From contig JAAFHD010000039.1 of assembly GCA_013298245.1 (NCBI GenBank), positions 1 through 14,957 on the forward strand: a DNA stretch of 14,957 nucleotides, in the 5' to 3' direction. The stretch comes from Alphaproteobacteria bacterium (lineage in GTDB: Bacteria > Pseudomonadota > Alphaproteobacteria > Acetobacterales > Acetobacteraceae). Positions 6,838 through 13,635 of this stretch are shown piece by piece; position 1 is the first letter of the stretch; each line of letters starts with the position of its first letter. The notes beneath the pieces are model-generated. The model worked only from the letters and a program-made list of their open reading frames with translations, was not told the DNA's origin and did not search any database. A program made the position numbers and the translations under genes.

Positions 6838-8333
6838 GCTTCATCCAGCCGCGCTACGCCGCTGCCGCGCCCCGCGCCGCCGAAGAAGCCGCGCCCATCG
6901 TGATTGTGGGCGGCGGCCTGGTCGGCCTGACCGCCGCGCTGGACCTGGCGCAACACGGCCTGCGCAGTGTCGTGCTGGATGATGACGACACGGTCAGTGT
7001 CGGCAGCCGCGCCATCTGCTTCGCCAAGCGCACGCTGGAAATCTACGGTCGCCTCGGCCTCGGCGCGCGCTTCCTGGAAAAGGGCATCACCTGGAACCAG
7101 GGCCGCGTCTTCCACCGCGACCGCGAGGCCTATTCCTTCAACCTGCTGCCCGAGGAAGGCCACGAATACCCGGCCTTCGTGAACCTGCAACAATACTACG
7201 CCGAGGCTTGGCTGGTGGATGCCTGCGCCGCCACCGGCCTGGTCGATCTGCGTTGGCGCAACGCCGTCACCGCGATCGATGGCACGCGCCTTTCCATCAA
7301 CACCCCCGCCGGCGACTACACCCTGCACGCCGACTGGATTCTGGCCTGCGACGGCGCGCGCAGCTTCATCCGCCGCGCGCTGCACCTGCCCTTCGAGGGC
7401 CAGGTCTTCCGCGACCGTTTCCTGATCGCCGATGTCCGCATGCAGGCGCCCTTCCCAACCGAGCGCTGGTTCTGGTTCGACCCGCCCTTCCACCCCGGCC
7501 AATCCGTGCTGCTGCACAAGCAGCCCGACGACGTCTGGCGCATCGATTTCCAGCTGGGCTGGGACGCCGACCCGGAAGCGGAAAAAGACCCCGCCCGCGT
7601 GCGCGCCCGCGTCGCCGCCATGCTGGGCGACACGCCCTTCGAACTGGACTGGGTCAGCATCTACACCTTCCGCTGCCGGCGGATGGAGAGCTTCCGACAC
7701 GGCCGCGTTTTCTTTTTGGGAGATGCGGCGCACCAGGTCTCGCCCTTCGGCGCGCGCGGCGGCAATGGCGGCGTGCAGGATGCCGACAACCTGTGTTGGA
7801 AGCTCGCGGCTGTTCTGCGCGGGCAGGCGCCCGAATCCCTGCTGGACAGCTACGATGCCGAACGCATCCCGGCGGCCGACGAGAACATCCTGAACTCCAC
7901 CCGCAGCACCGATTTCATCACGCCCAAGAACGACGCCGCGCGCGCCTATCGCGACGCCGTGCTGGAGCTTTCGGCGCAGCATGAATTCGCGCGGCCCTTG
8001 GTGAACAGCGGCCGTCTCTCGCGCCCCTACAATGGCTACGGCACCCCGGCGCCCGACGCACCCGTATTGCGCGACGGCGCGCCCGATTGGCTGCTGCGCC
8101 ATCTCGGCCGCGACTTCTGCGTGCTCTCGCGCGGCGATGCCGCCGCGACAATGCTACGCACCGTCACGCTGGGCAGCGATGTCGAAGACCATTCCGGCCT
8201 GGCCGCCGCGCGCTATGACCTTGCCCCCGGCCAGGCCGTTCTCATCCGCCCCGACCAGCACATCGCCGCCCGCTTCCGCGCGACCGACGCCGCCGCCATC
8301 CGCGCCGCGCACACCCAAGCCCTCGCGCCATGA
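6834..8333 (+). CDS. FAD-dependent aromatic monooxygenase (class A, MhpA-like)
   Basis: This 499-residue flavoprotein has the para-hydroxybenzoate hydroxylase fold markers: the dinucleotide-binding VIVGGGLVGLTAALDL at about 23-38, the DG motif ACDGARSFIRR at 171-181 and the GD motif FFLGDAAHQVSPFGARGGNGG at 293-313. Class A flavin monooxygenases use NAD(P)H and O2 to hydroxylate phenolic or related rings. The C-terminal domain (about 390-499) resembles the thioredoxin-like tail of the phenol hydroxylase/MhpA branch. The start is TTG at 6834, forming a TTGA overlap with the upstream stop; GAGG at 6826-6829 is a close-set ribosome binding site and no better start lies before the FAD motif. The stop overlaps the next ATG. 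The substrate is not determinable; neighbours suggest an aromatic acid or thioester. Confidence 0.92.
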   Translation: MSFIQPRYAAAAPRAAEEAAPIVIVGGGLVGLTAALDLAQHGLRSVVLDDDDTVSVGSRAICFAKRTLEIYGRLGLGARFLEKGITWNQGRVFHRDREAYSFNLLPEEGHEYPAFVNLQQYYAEAWLVDACAATGLVDLRWRNAVTAIDGTRLSINTPAGDYTLHADWILACDGARSFIRRALHLPFEGQVFRDRFLIADVRMQAPFPTERWFWFDPPFHPGQSVLLHKQPDDVWRIDFQLGWDADPEAEKDPARVRARVAAMLGDTPFELDWVSIYTFRCRRMESFRHGRVFFLGDAAHQVSPFGARGGNGGVQDADNLCWKLAAVLRGQAPESLLDSYDAERIPAADENILNSTRSTDFITPKNDAARAYRDAVLELSAQHEFARPLVNSGRLSRPYNGYGTPAPDAPVLRDGAPDWLLRHLGRDFCVLSRGDAAATMLRTVTLGSDVEDHSGLAAARYDLAPGQAVLIRPDQHIAARFRATDAAAIRAAHTQALAP

Positions 8334-8506
8334 TCCCCGACCCCGACGCCTTCTACGCCGCCCTGATGGACGCCCACCGCGACCTCTCCCCCGAAGATTC
8401 GCGCAAACTCGACACGAAACTCGTCCTCATCCTCGCCAACCATATCGGCGATATGCGCGTGCTGCTCGACGCCATCGCCTTGGCAAAGCCCGCGCCCCGC
8501 GCTTGA
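8330..8506 (+). CDS. DUF2783-type small protein
   Basis: This 58-residue protein starts at an ATG in an ATGA overlap with the monooxygenase stop. It begins MIPDPDAFYAALMDAHRDLS, continues with a helix LVLILANHIGD and ends LAKPAPRA. The pattern of a Phe-Tyr helix, a Leu-Ser-Pro-Glu turn and a LANHIGD helix matches the short DUF2783 family as I recall it. That family has no known function and is commonly found next to FAD-dependent oxidoreductases. It has no signal peptide, transmembrane segment or cysteine. The overlap implies near-stoichiometric production with the monooxygenase, so it may be an accessory subunit or stabiliser of that enzyme (inference). Confidence 0.85.
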   Translation: MIPDPDAFYAALMDAHRDLSPEDSRKLDTKLVLILANHIGDMRVLLDAIALAKPAPRA

Positions 8507-8518
8507 CTGCGCGGCACA

Positions 8519-9694
8519 ATGGAAACGCTCCCGCTCAACGGCATTCGTGTTCTTGACCTGACGCTCGCCCGCGCCGGCCCCACCTGCGTGCGGCATTTGG
8601 CCGATTGGGGCGCGGACATCATCCGCGTCGAACCGCCCGGCAATAATGACGGTTTCGGCGGCCCGCGCGATGGCTTCGACTTCACCAACCTGCACCGCAA
8701 CAAGCGCAGCATCGCGCTCGACCTCAAGCACCCCGAGGGCCATGCCGCTTTCCTGAAGCTCGCCGCCACCGCCGATGTGGTGGTCGAGAACATGCGCATG
8801 CAGGTCAAGCATCGGCTGAAGATCGGGCCCGATGACCTGCACGCGGTGAACCCGCGCCTGGTCTATGCCTCCATCTCCGGCTTCGGGCAGACCGGGCCCT
8901 ATTCCAAGCGCGGCGGTGTGGACCAGATCGCGCAGGGCATGGGCGGGCTGATGTCCATCACCGGCGAGCCTGGTCGCGGCCCGATGCGCGTGGGCATCCC
9001 GATCGATGATTTGACCGCGGGCAATCTGCTTGCACTCGGTGTGATGATGGCGCTGTTCGAACGCGTGAAAACCGGCAAGGGTCGCTGGGTCCACACCTCG
9101 CTGTTGGAAGCGCAGGTCTTCATGCTGGACTTCCAGGCGACGCGCTGGTTGCAGGACGCCGAGGTCGCGGGCCAGGCCGGCAATGACCACCCGGTCAACA
9201 CGCCGATGGGCGTCTTCCCCGCCGCCGACAAGCCGATCAACATCGCCGCGTCCTCGCCGAAACTGTGGGAAGTGTTCTGCCGCACCGCGGGCCGCGAAGA
9301 CTGGCTCGCGCGGCCCGAATGGTCCACGCCGCAAGGCCGCACCAAGGACCGCCCCGCGCTGAACGCCACCATCAGCGAAGAAACCCGAAAACACCCCGCC
9401 GAATGGTGGATCGACAAGCTGGAAGAAGCCGGCATCCCCTGCGGCCCGGTCAACAACATCCGCGAGGTGTTCGAAGACCCGCAGGTGCAGCATCTCGACA
9501 TGGTATGGCAGGTACCGCACGGCGAACGCGCGCTGCCCGTGGTGGCAACGCCGCTGAACATCGAAGGCCTGAACCCCGGCATTCGTCGCGGCGTGCCCGC
9601 GCTGGGGGCGGACGCGGATGGCGTCCTGGCCGAAGCCGGGCTAACCGCGGAACAGATCAAGCAACTGCGCGCAACAGGCGCGCTCGGGAGATAG
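8519..9694 (+). CDS. CaiB/BaiF family III CoA-transferase
   Basis: This 391-residue protein is the normal length for family III CoA-transferases. The family N-terminus LNGIRVLDLTLARAGPTCVRHLADWGADIIRVEPP is clear, followed by NKRSIALDLKHPEG, VVVENMR, and ISGFGQTGPYSKRGGVDQIAQGMGGLMS. The Asp of IPIDDLTAG (D164) aligns with the catalytic Asp that forms the glutamyl/aspartyl-CoA-type anhydride in formyl-CoA transferase. Members move CoA between organic acids, typically using succinyl-CoA or another acyl-CoA donor. It begins 12 bases after the DUF2783 stop, without a strong ribosome binding site, and is followed after five bases by the crotonase gene. It would activate the acid handled by this operon as a CoA thioester; the acid itself cannot be named. 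Confidence 0.95.
   Translation: METLPLNGIRVLDLTLARAGPTCVRHLADWGADIIRVEPPGNNDGFGGPRDGFDFTNLHRNKRSIALDLKHPEGHAAFLKLAATADVVVENMRMQVKHRLKIGPDDLHAVNPRLVYASISGFGQTGPYSKRGGVDQIAQGMGGLMSITGEPGRGPMRVGIPIDDLTAGNLLALGVMMALFERVKTGKGRWVHTSLLEAQVFMLDFQATRWLQDAEVAGQAGNDHPVNTPMGVFPAADKPINIAASSPKLWEVFCRTAGREDWLARPEWSTPQGRTKDRPALNATISEETRKHPAEWWIDKLEEAGIPCGPVNNIREVFEDPQVQHLDMVWQVPHGERALPVVATPLNIEGLNPGIRRGVPALGADADGVLAEAGLTAEQIKQLRATGALGR
9686..9690 (+). promoter_or_regulatory. Ribosome binding site that fixes the crotonase start
   Basis: GGGAG sits nine bases before the GTG at 9700. It supports that start in an open frame that extends far upstream inside the CoA-transferase gene. Confidence 0.6.
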
Positions 9695-9699
9695 CAAAC

Positions 9700-10494
9700 G
9701 TGCAATTCGCTGATGGAAAAATCCTGGCCGATGTGAAGAACGGCGTCGGCACCGTCACCTTCAACCAGCCCGAGAAGCGCAACGCCATGTCCATCTCCAT
9801 GTGGGATGGCATGGGGGCGGCGATGGACGCCTTCGCGGCGGACGCTTCCGTGCGCTGCGTCGTGCTGACCGGCGCGGGCGGCAAGGCCTTCGTGTCGGGC
9901 GCCGATATTTCGCAGTTCGAGAAGAACCGCTCGGACGCGGAAGCGCAGAAGGAATACGGCAAGCTGACGCTGGGCGGCCGCGACAAGCTGGCCAATTACC
10001 CGAAGCCGGTGATCGCCAAAATCCAGGGCTTCTGCATGGGCGGCGGGCTTGGCATCGCCATGTCCTGCGACATCCGCATCGCCGGTGAGGGCAGCGAATT
10101 CGGCATTCCCGCCGCGCGGCTCGGCATCGCCTACGGCTTCGACATGGTGAAGAATTTGGTGGCGCTGGTTGGCCCGTCCAACGCGCACATGATCCTGATG
10201 ACCGGCGGGCGTTTCACCGCGGCGCAGGCGTTGCAGATGGGCCTGGTGAACCAGGTCGTGCCGGCGGCTGAACTGGATGCGACGGTCGATGCCATGACCG
10301 CGCAGCTGGCGATCAACGCCCCGCTCTCGCTGGTGGCGAACAAGCGCACCGTGCGCGCCGTGCTGGCCGATACGGCCGAGCGCGACCTGGCCGCGATCGA
10401 CGCCGCCATGAACGCCTGCTTCGACAGCACCGACTACGCCGAGGGCCGCCGCGCCTTCATGGAAAAGCGCAAACCCGCCTTCACGGGGCGCTGA
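9700..10494 (+). CDS. Enoyl-CoA hydratase/isomerase (crotonase) family protein
   Basis: This 264-residue protein has the crotonase fold: VGTVTFNQPEKRNAMS near the N-terminus, the first oxyanion-hole segment GKAFVSGADIS (61-71), the second IQGFCMGGGLGIAMSCDIRIA (108-128) and a C-terminal FMEKRKPAF. These bind and polarise acyl-CoA thioesters. At the positions of the two catalytic glutamates of rat enoyl-CoA hydratase it has Gly118 (after the GGG) and Ala138 (in EFGIPAARLG), so classical hydration is unlikely. Crotonase relatives with other residues act as isomerases, hydrolases, decarboxylases or C-C cleaving enzymes. The open frame continues upstream to 9265, but family homology begins here and the GTG has a good ribosome binding site. 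It starts five bases after the CoA-transferase and ends three bases before the Bug protein. Confidence 0.93.
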   Translation: MQFADGKILADVKNGVGTVTFNQPEKRNAMSISMWDGMGAAMDAFAADASVRCVVLTGAGGKAFVSGADISQFEKNRSDAEAQKEYGKLTLGGRDKLANYPKPVIAKIQGFCMGGGLGIAMSCDIRIAGEGSEFGIPAARLGIAYGFDMVKNLVALVGPSNAHMILMTGGRFTAAQALQMGLVNQVVPAAELDATVDAMTAQLAINAPLSLVANKRTVRAVLADTAERDLAAIDAAMNACFDSTDYAEGRRAFMEKRKPAFTGR

Positions 10495-10497
10495 GCC

Positions 10498-11463
10498 ATG
10501 CGCCGCCGCACGCTCGCCGCCGTGCTGGCGGCGCCCGCCATAGCCCGCGCGCAGGCCGAATGGCCCGCGCGGCCCGTCACCATCCTGGTGCCGTTTGTCG
10601 CCGGCGGGCCTTCGGATCTGGTGGCGCGCGCGATCGCGTTGCGCATGCCAGAGCGCATCGGTGGCCAGGCGGTGGTGGCGGAAAACCGGCCCGGCGCGAA
10701 TGGCGCGGTCGCCGCGCAATACCTGGCCCGCCAAGCGCCGGATGGGCACACGCTGATGGTCGGTTCCATCGGCGTCTATGCCATCAACACGGCCCTGCGC
10801 CCCAACCTCGGCTACGACCCGGTGCGGGATTTCACGCCGATCACGCTCGCCGTCACCACGCCCAATGTGCTGGTGGTGAACCCCGCGCGCGTCGATGTGC
10901 GCACGCCCGCGGAATTCATCGCCTGGCTGCGCGCGAATGGCGCGCGCGCCTCCTATTCAACCAGCGGTGTCGGCAGTTCCGACCAGCTCACCACCGAATT
11001 GTTCAAACTGCGCACCCAGACCGAAGCGACCCACATCCCCTACCAAGGCGGGGCTGCGGCCGCGACGGCGCTGATCACCGGCGACGTCCAACTCTCCTTC
11101 CAGAATCTCGGCACGGTGGCGGGCCATATCGCCGGCGGCCGCCTGCGCGCCATCATGCAGACCGGGCGCACGCGCCACGCCGTGCTGCCCGACATCCCCA
11201 CCGCGATCGAAAGCGGAATGGCGGATTTCGACGTTACATCCTGGCAGGCCGTCATGGCGCCTGCGGGCATGGCGCCCGCGCTGCACGCGCGCGTGACCGA
11301 CGCGGTTCGCGGCGCCTTGAACCACGCGGAAACCCGCCAGCGCCTCGGCGCCATCGGCCTGGACGTGGTGGCCAATACCCCGGCCGAATACAGCGCCTTC
11401 CAACAGGCCGAAATCGCCCGCTGGCGAGAGGTTGTGCGCGTCGCCAACATCCGCGCCGAATAA
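10498..11463 (+). CDS. Bug-family (TTT) extracytoplasmic solute-binding protein 1
   Basis: This 321-residue protein has a short signal peptide (MRRRTLAAVLAAPAIARAQA, cleavage likely after ARAQA near residue 20) and the Bug/TctC pattern: WPARPVTILVPFVAGGPSDLVARAIA, GQAVVAENRPGANG, YDPVRDFTPITL, and a C-terminal FQQAEIARWREVV. Bug proteins are periplasmic receptors for carboxylates and other small organics, working with TctA/TctB permeases or as sensors. In the second ligand loop the usual Asp of a GGGPALxDLLxG motif appears as Ala (GGAAAATALITG), hinting at altered ligand contacts. No tctA or tctB lies in the window. As the last gene of the operon, three bases after the crotonase gene, it probably binds the operon's substrate or a related acid. 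Confidence 0.94.
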   Translation: MRRRTLAAVLAAPAIARAQAEWPARPVTILVPFVAGGPSDLVARAIALRMPERIGGQAVVAENRPGANGAVAAQYLARQAPDGHTLMVGSIGVYAINTALRPNLGYDPVRDFTPITLAVTTPNVLVVNPARVDVRTPAEFIAWLRANGARASYSTSGVGSSDQLTTELFKLRTQTEATHIPYQGGAAAATALITGDVQLSFQNLGTVAGHIAGGRLRAIMQTGRTRHAVLPDIPTAIESGMADFDVTSWQAVMAPAGMAPALHARVTDAVRGALNHAETRQRLGAIGLDVVANTPAEYSAFQQAEIARWREVVRVANIRAE

Positions 11464-11495
11464 CGCCCGCGCGCGCAGACGCGCCAAATTGACGC

Positions 11496-11515
11496 CTGCG
11501 TGAATTCGCACGCGG
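11496..11515. repeat. Inverted repeat upstream of the 112-aa ORF
   Basis: GCGTG at 11498-11502 pairs with CACGC at 11509-11513 around a six-base loop; a G-T and a C-G pair extend the stem to seven. It lies in the 80-base gap after the first Bug gene. There is no T-run, so it may be an operator or a weak processing or termination hairpin. Chance is possible in GC-rich DNA. Confidence 0.3.
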
Positions 11516-11531
11516 CGCGGCGTAATCAGGG

Positions 11532-11537
11532 TATACT
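11532..11537 (+). promoter_or_regulatory. Possible -10 element for the 112-aa ORF
   Basis: TATACT matches the -10 consensus closely in an otherwise GC-rich gap and lies seven bases before the ATG at 11544. No -35 is visible at the normal spacing. If used, the transcript would start at or next to the ATG, implying a leaderless mRNA. Confidence 0.3.
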
Positions 11538-11543
11538 GCGTCC

Positions 11544-11882
11544 ATGCTACGTATCATCGCCCGCCCCCCCGCAGCCTGCGAGGAGGAAGTCACTGACCGC
11601 CTGGAACTGGACATCCTGCCCGACCCCAGCGGCCGCCCCGACCCATCCGCCTGGGCAACCCGCGAAGCCGCCTGGCCCGCGCGTCTGAACGACGCGGAGG
11701 GCGACCTGGTGCATGATGCCGCCGGCTGGCTGCTGCGCCTTGCCGAACCAGGTGCCGCGCTGGATGACACGCCGGCGCATCTGGTGAACTTCCCCGATGG
11801 ATCGCTGCGCCCTGGCGCCGTGCTGGGCCTGCGCGCGCCGGATGGCACCGAAACCGCGTGGATGGTCGTCGCGGTGGAGTAG
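11544..11882 (+). CDS. Hypothetical acidic protein, 112 aa
   Basis: I do not recognise this family. The protein is soluble-looking, rich in Asp, Glu and Ala, with a single Cys near the N-terminus (residue 12) and several Trp (for example WATREAAWPARL). It ends in what looks like two or three beta strands (HLVNFPDGSLRPGAVLGLRAPDGTETAWMVVAVE). There is no signal peptide or membrane segment. The only upstream purine stretch (AGGG at 11528-11531) is 12 bases from the ATG, which is long, and a -10-like box sits just before the start. Third positions are G/C-rich like neighbouring genes, which supports real coding. It stands alone between two Bug genes, 80 bases after one and 54 bases before the other. 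No function is proposed. Confidence 0.65.
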   Translation: MLRIIARPPAACEEEVTDRLELDILPDPSGRPDPSAWATREAAWPARLNDAEGDLVHDAAGWLLRLAEPGAALDDTPAHLVNFPDGSLRPGAVLGLRAPDGTETAWMVVAVE

Positions 11883-11936
11883 CGCTGGGCGCGTTTCCGC
11901 ATTATGCGATGGCCGCCTCGCACCGGGATGCCAGCC

Positions 11937-12899
11937 ATGAATCGCCGCGCCCTTTTCGCAATGCCATTGCTCGCCGCACCCGCCGCGCGGGCGCAAGCCG
12001 CCTGGCCGGAACGGCCGGTGCGAATGATCGTGCCCTTCCCCGGCGGCTCCACACCGGACACCGCCGCGCGCGTGCTGGCGCCGCATTTCCAGGAGGTCTT
12101 CGCGCAGCCCTTCGTGGTGGAAAACCGCGCCGGCGCCGGCGGCAACATCGGCACGGATGCGGTGGCCAAGGCGACGGATGGGCACACGCTGGGTGTCTCC
12201 ATCAACGGTCCGCTGGCCACCGCGCCGTCGCTGTTCCCGAACCTGCCCTACAACCCCGAACGCGATATTGCGCCCATCTCGCTGCTGGTGCGCACGGGGC
12301 AGGTGCTGGTGGTGCATCCCTCCCTGCCGGTGAACAATCTGGAGCAGTTCGTGGCGCATCTGCGCGCCAATCCGGGGCGGATTTCCTATGGCTCGGTGGG
12401 GCCTGGTTCGGGCGGGCACCTGGCCATGGTGGACCTGCTGGCGCGCACCGATACGCAGGCCGAGCACATCCCTTATCGCGGCTTCCCGCAGGCGGTGGTG
12501 GACCTGGTGGCCGGGCGCATCCAGGCGATGATCGTGATCGCGTCGGGCATCCTGCCGCAGGTGCGTGAGGGGCAGGCGCGCGCGGTGGCCGTGACATCCG
12601 CCACGCGGCTCGCGCAATTGCCGCAGGTGCCGACCTTGACGGAACTGGGGCTTGCGGGCGCTGACAGCTATGCGTGGATCGGGCTGATCGGCCCGGCCAC
12701 ACTGCCGGCCGAACGCATCGCGCGCCTGGCCGCGGAGGCGCAGCGCGCACTCGCCAGCCCGCCGGCGCGCGAGCGAATGGAAAACGCGGGCTTCCAGATC
12801 ACCGCCAGCGGCCCATCCGAATTCCGCAGCTTCATCGCGGCAGAGGCAGCGCGCTGGGGCGGGCTGATCCGCCGCAACAACATCCAGCCGGACCAATGA
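11937..12899 (+). CDS. Bug-family (TTT) extracytoplasmic solute-binding protein 2
   Basis: This 320-residue protein has a signal peptide (MNRRALFAMPLLAAPAARAQA, cleavage near residue 21), then the Bug pattern: WPERPVRMIVPFPGGSTPDTAARVLA, QPFVVENRAGAGGNIG, YNPERDIAPISLLV and IPYRGFPQAVVDLVAGRI, keeping the Asp in the second ligand loop. It is a periplasmic receptor for a small organic acid or similar ligand. It is clearly related to but divergent from the Bug protein 0.5 kb upstream, so this is not a recent duplication. An in-frame ATG at 11904 would add MRWPPRTGMPA before the signal peptide and is rejected. Its stop overlaps the start of the DUF3297 gene. No TctA/TctB partner is in the window, and the ligand is unknown. 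Confidence 0.94.
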   Translation: MNRRALFAMPLLAAPAARAQAAWPERPVRMIVPFPGGSTPDTAARVLAPHFQEVFAQPFVVENRAGAGGNIGTDAVAKATDGHTLGVSINGPLATAPSLFPNLPYNPERDIAPISLLVRTGQVLVVHPSLPVNNLEQFVAHLRANPGRISYGSVGPGSGGHLAMVDLLARTDTQAEHIPYRGFPQAVVDLVAGRIQAMIVIASGILPQVREGQARAVAVTSATRLAQLPQVPTLTELGLAGADSYAWIGLIGPATLPAERIARLAAEAQRALASPPARERMENAGFQITASGPSEFRSFIAAEAARWGGLIRRNNIQPDQ

Positions 12900-13132
12900 G
12901 CATGACCGACCTGCCCGACCGCCTTTCGACGGATCCCGCGAGCCCCTTCCACAACGCCGAATTGCTGGCGAAGGGTATCGGTATCCGCTTCAACGGCAAT
13001 GAGAAGACGAATGTCGAGGAGTACTGCGTCAGCGAAGGCTGGGTGCGGGTGTCGCTGGGCAAGACGGTGGACCGGCGCGGCAAGCCGATGACGCAGTTGT
13101 TGCGCGGCAGCGTTGAGGCCTATCTGCGCTGA
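12896..13132 (+). CDS. DUF3297 family protein
   Basis: This 78-residue protein begins at an ATG in an ATGA overlap with the Bug gene; a second ATG two codons in is also possible. It contains LPDRLSTDPASPFHNAELL, a central GIGIRFNGNEKTNVEEYCVS and SEGWVRVSLGKTVDRRGKPM, which match the small DUF3297 family as I recall it. Function is unknown; it is cytoplasmic in appearance, with one Cys and a basic strand-rich second half. The overlap means it is translated with the Bug receptor, although no functional link is evident. The open frame extends far upstream inside the Bug gene but only this part resembles a protein family. A hairpin covers its stop codon. Confidence 0.87.
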   Translation: MSMTDLPDRLSTDPASPFHNAELLAKGIGIRFNGNEKTNVEEYCVSEGWVRVSLGKTVDRRGKPMTQLLRGSVEAYLR

Positions 13133-13144
13133 CCGCAGGGTAGG
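13119..13144 (+). terminator. Candidate hairpin terminator over the DUF3297 stop
   Basis: CCTATCTGCG (13119-13128) pairs with CGCAGGGTAGG (13134-13144), giving about ten pairs with one bulged G, one G-T pair and a five-base loop. It spans the stop codon and lies at the point where + genes meet the convergent - gene. There is no T-run, so it would be a weak intrinsic terminator or a transcript-end stabiliser. Confidence 0.4.
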
Positions 13145-13170
13145 GCATCGCCGCCACCGCGCTGGACCGT

Positions 13171-13554
13171 TCAGGCCGGGCGGCAATTCGTCAGCCGCAC
13201 GGTGGCGCCGGCACCCGCCGGGGCATCATAGACCCGTGCGACCGTGCCCAAGCTGATCTGCCCATTCGTGCCGCGACCGAACTTCAGGTTGGACCTGGTG
13301 GCATGCGGACCCAAGGGAATGCCGGGCAGGGACGGGCTGAACAGCGTCACATTGGCTGGAAAGCCGCTGAGGGTGATGTCGACGGTCATGGCCTGGCGCG
13401 TCGCGTTGCGGATATGGACGAAGTACTCGAAATTATTGCCGCCGGTGCCGGTCTGATAAACGGTGTCGATGAACACCCGTCCCTGGCACTGGTTGGGGGT
13501 CTGCGCCATCGCGGCAGCGGGCAGCAGCAGGGCTGCCATCAGGAACATGCGCAT
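13171..13554 (-). CDS. Small secreted protein with one cysteine pair, unknown family
   Basis: This 127-residue protein has a clear signal peptide (MRMFLMAALLLPAAAMAQ, cleavage after AMA at residue 17). The mature part of about 110 residues has only two cysteines, C23 near its start and C124 near its end, suggesting one disulfide closing the domain. Strand-like stretches (RVFIDTVYQTG, FEYFVHIRNATRQAMTVDITLSGFP, ISLGTVARVYDAP, ATVRLTNC) suggest a beta-sandwich. It is probably periplasmic or secreted; I recognise no family. The start at 13554 is set by the signal peptide and AGAGGA about ten bases upstream (on the - strand); the frame stays open much further upstream, antisense to prpD, which is an artefact. 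It is convergent with the DUF3297 gene and divergent from prpD. Confidence 0.82.
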   Translation of the reverse strand: MRMFLMAALLLPAAAMAQTPNQCQGRVFIDTVYQTGTGGNNFEYFVHIRNATRQAMTVDITLSGFPANVTLFSPSLPGIPLGPHATRSNLKFGRGTNGQISLGTVARVYDAPAGAGATVRLTNCRPA

Positions 13555-13635
13555 TGTGGTGGTGTCCTCTCTTCGTGAGCGACGACATTCGCGCATGGCC
13601 TGTCGCGCCGAACAAGCCCGTGGTGACGAACGCCG

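Noticed and set aside
6723..8102. A 459-codon - strand frame opposite the monooxygenase
   Set aside because: Translation is repetitive Gly/Ala/Val/Gln-rich with no motifs and lies wholly opposite a well-identified flavoenzyme.
9265..9699. Upstream extension of the crotonase frame inside the CoA-transferase gene
   Set aside because: The extension translates to Arg/Pro-rich shadow sequence of the CoA-transferase. Crotonase homology starts at the GTG at 9700, which has a ribosome binding site.
8213..10749. Long - strand frames opposite the CoA-transferase and crotonase
   Set aside because: Same pattern of GC-driven antisense openness; composition is His/Arg/Gly-rich and no domain is visible.
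11471..11484. GCGCG/CGCGC hairpin just after the first Bug stop as a terminator
   Set aside because: Only five pairs in a run of alternating GC, with no T-run; easily produced by chance.
11904..11936. Earlier ATG for the second Bug gene
   Set aside because: It would bury the signal peptide behind eleven extra residues.
12674..12895. Upstream extension of the DUF3297 frame inside the second Bug gene
   Set aside because: It is a shadow of the Bug coding sequence; the family match begins at the overlapping ATG at 12896.
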